Origin: Agrocybe praecox
Taxonomy: Eukaryota; Basidiomycota; Agaricomycetes; Agaricales; Agrocybaceae
Direction of reading: 5' to 3'
Length of the DNA stretch: 40,448 bases
NCBI GenBank assembly: GCA_964017145.1
Contig: CAXHKQ010000219.1
Coordinates: 1-40,448, forward strand
The notes under the pieces were generated by a model. It worked only from the letters and a program-made list of their open reading frames with translations, made no database searches and had not been told where the DNA came from. Shown piece by piece: positions 39,416-40,448 of this stretch (positions are counted from its first letter, which is position 1; each line of letters starts with the position of its first letter). A program made the position numbers and the translations under genes.

Positions 39416-40448
39416 GAACCGCCGTCTCACACAGACACCACCAATCACAAAGCACAGCCCAAAAAATCATATCTGCACGAATATGCGCATTATACGCACG
39501 CGCATGCATGCATATCGAACGGCACACGGCACGCCGCCGGCGGCTCGTCGGACGGGATTGATTTAAATGGCAATCGTCCCACACGTGCACATCGTCGCAC
39601 GCACACACACCGACACACACTCGAAACACGGACAATTAGTTAACGCTGAGCGCATGTGCCCGTGGATTTTTGCCTGACAGTATCGCGCTGAATTTGTTTA
39701 GAGGTAGAATCACACAGTCCGCACAGTCACTGTCTGCCACACAGTCACAGCGCGAAACATGTTTATTATTATTATTGTTATGAATACAATTATATCACGT
39801 GAGCGCGATCACGCAGTCAGTACTACGATATCTGCGTGCTGACATCGCGCTCATACCCCCACACACGCGAAGTACGTGCAGACTGTGAACAAAGTGTTTA
39901 ACTCTTTCTACCTACTGATAACTCAGTACTACTTTGTTTATTGACATGATCATACTAAATTATATGGCATTTTTACTGTTCATTGCATTTGTTGCTTTAG
40001 ATTCGCTCTCGGTTTTGTTGATTGTTCCATTTCACTGGTATACAATTCAGCGAAGGTGCGATTCCCGCTAACAATGAACAAATAATTCCTTATGATCTTG
40101 TGAACAACGTGGCACTTGACTGTGTCCTGTGAACTGAGACTCACATTATGATAATGAACTTGATAAATAAATATTATGATCACGCGAAGAAAATTCCAAC
40201 TTGAAATTCCACTGAAGAGAAATTTTTTATAATGTTAATGCACGGTAGAGTACGTCGCATAGATGCAATTTTTGCACCCCTCCTTATTTCCTTCAATAAC
40301 GAAGATATTCTGCTGAATTTTTGATATTATGTGTCTTTTATCCAAATCTTTCTATGAATTATACTCTGATATGTGATTTTTGTGTTTTTCTTACGATAAT
40401 TCATGCCCAATCAATGCGTTGCGAATAACATACGAAAAATGATAATAA

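Larger units (their letters stand above)
38760..40448. other. CpG/CA-rich block then AT-rich end of window
   Basis: 38880-39860 is CpG-rich with CACAGTC repeats near 39708-39750. The remainder is AT-rich. Frames are short and without domains; I see no gene. Confidence 0.45.

Overview
This window looks like nuclear DNA of an insect, most likely a dipteran. Three things point there: long (CA/TG)n microsatellites beside CpG-rich blocks, a His/Gln/Ala-rich regulatory gene with spliceosomal introns and fly-type core promoter motifs (Inr plus DPE), and a dense load of Ty3-like, Tc1-like, MITE-like and tRNA-derived SINE sequences. It holds one clear host gene, many mobile-element remnants, and long stretches where I see no gene. 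One 200-base run of N (20151-20350) is a scaffold gap.

Layout. 1-3629 (minus strand) is the 5' part of an LTR retrotransposon: LTR, primer-binding site, gag with eight zinc knuckles, protease, and an acidic repeat-containing reading frame that runs to the window edge. It is broken by one in-frame stop and at least two frameshifts. 4109-4703 is a MITE with perfect 21-bp inverted ends. 4991-6522 is a complete but dead Tc1 element with paired transposase-site repeats in each end. From 6.5 to 21 kb, AT-rich repeat-derived DNA alternates with CpG/CA-rich blocks. One of these (10.2-11.4 kb) carries a plausible plus-strand Inr/DPE promoter.

The host gene lies on the minus strand between about 28.7 and 21.2 kb. 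My model has an Inr/DPE promoter at 28724, a small first coding exon (start 28380, donor after 28356), exon 2 (25827-25368) and a large exon 3 (24429 to about 21452). Donor and acceptor phases agree at both junctions. The product is a probable nuclear regulator of roughly 1,150 residues with an AT-hook-like motif, a CtBP-like PLNLC motif, three SUMO-type motifs and several non-repetitive islands that look conserved. I could not assign it to a named family. Near its C-terminus the frame ends early, but a coding-like 84-codon extension continues in an adjacent frame, so a one-base error, allele or frameshift is likely.

Right of the gene, 29405-30060 is a 133-bp tandem array in which each unit carries a match or near-match to the CTCF core motif. 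It is followed by a cluster of four GC-rich triloop hairpins. From 33 to 37 kb come another MITE, a SINE with an 11-bp target duplication, and two copies of a second SINE family in inverted orientation that could form a roughly 360-bp RNA hairpin. The last 3 kb are CpG/CA-rich or AT-rich without a recognisable gene.

The signals I would look at first are the CTCF-like satellite and its core-less relative at 19327, the inverted SINE pair, and the frame break at the end of the regulatory gene.
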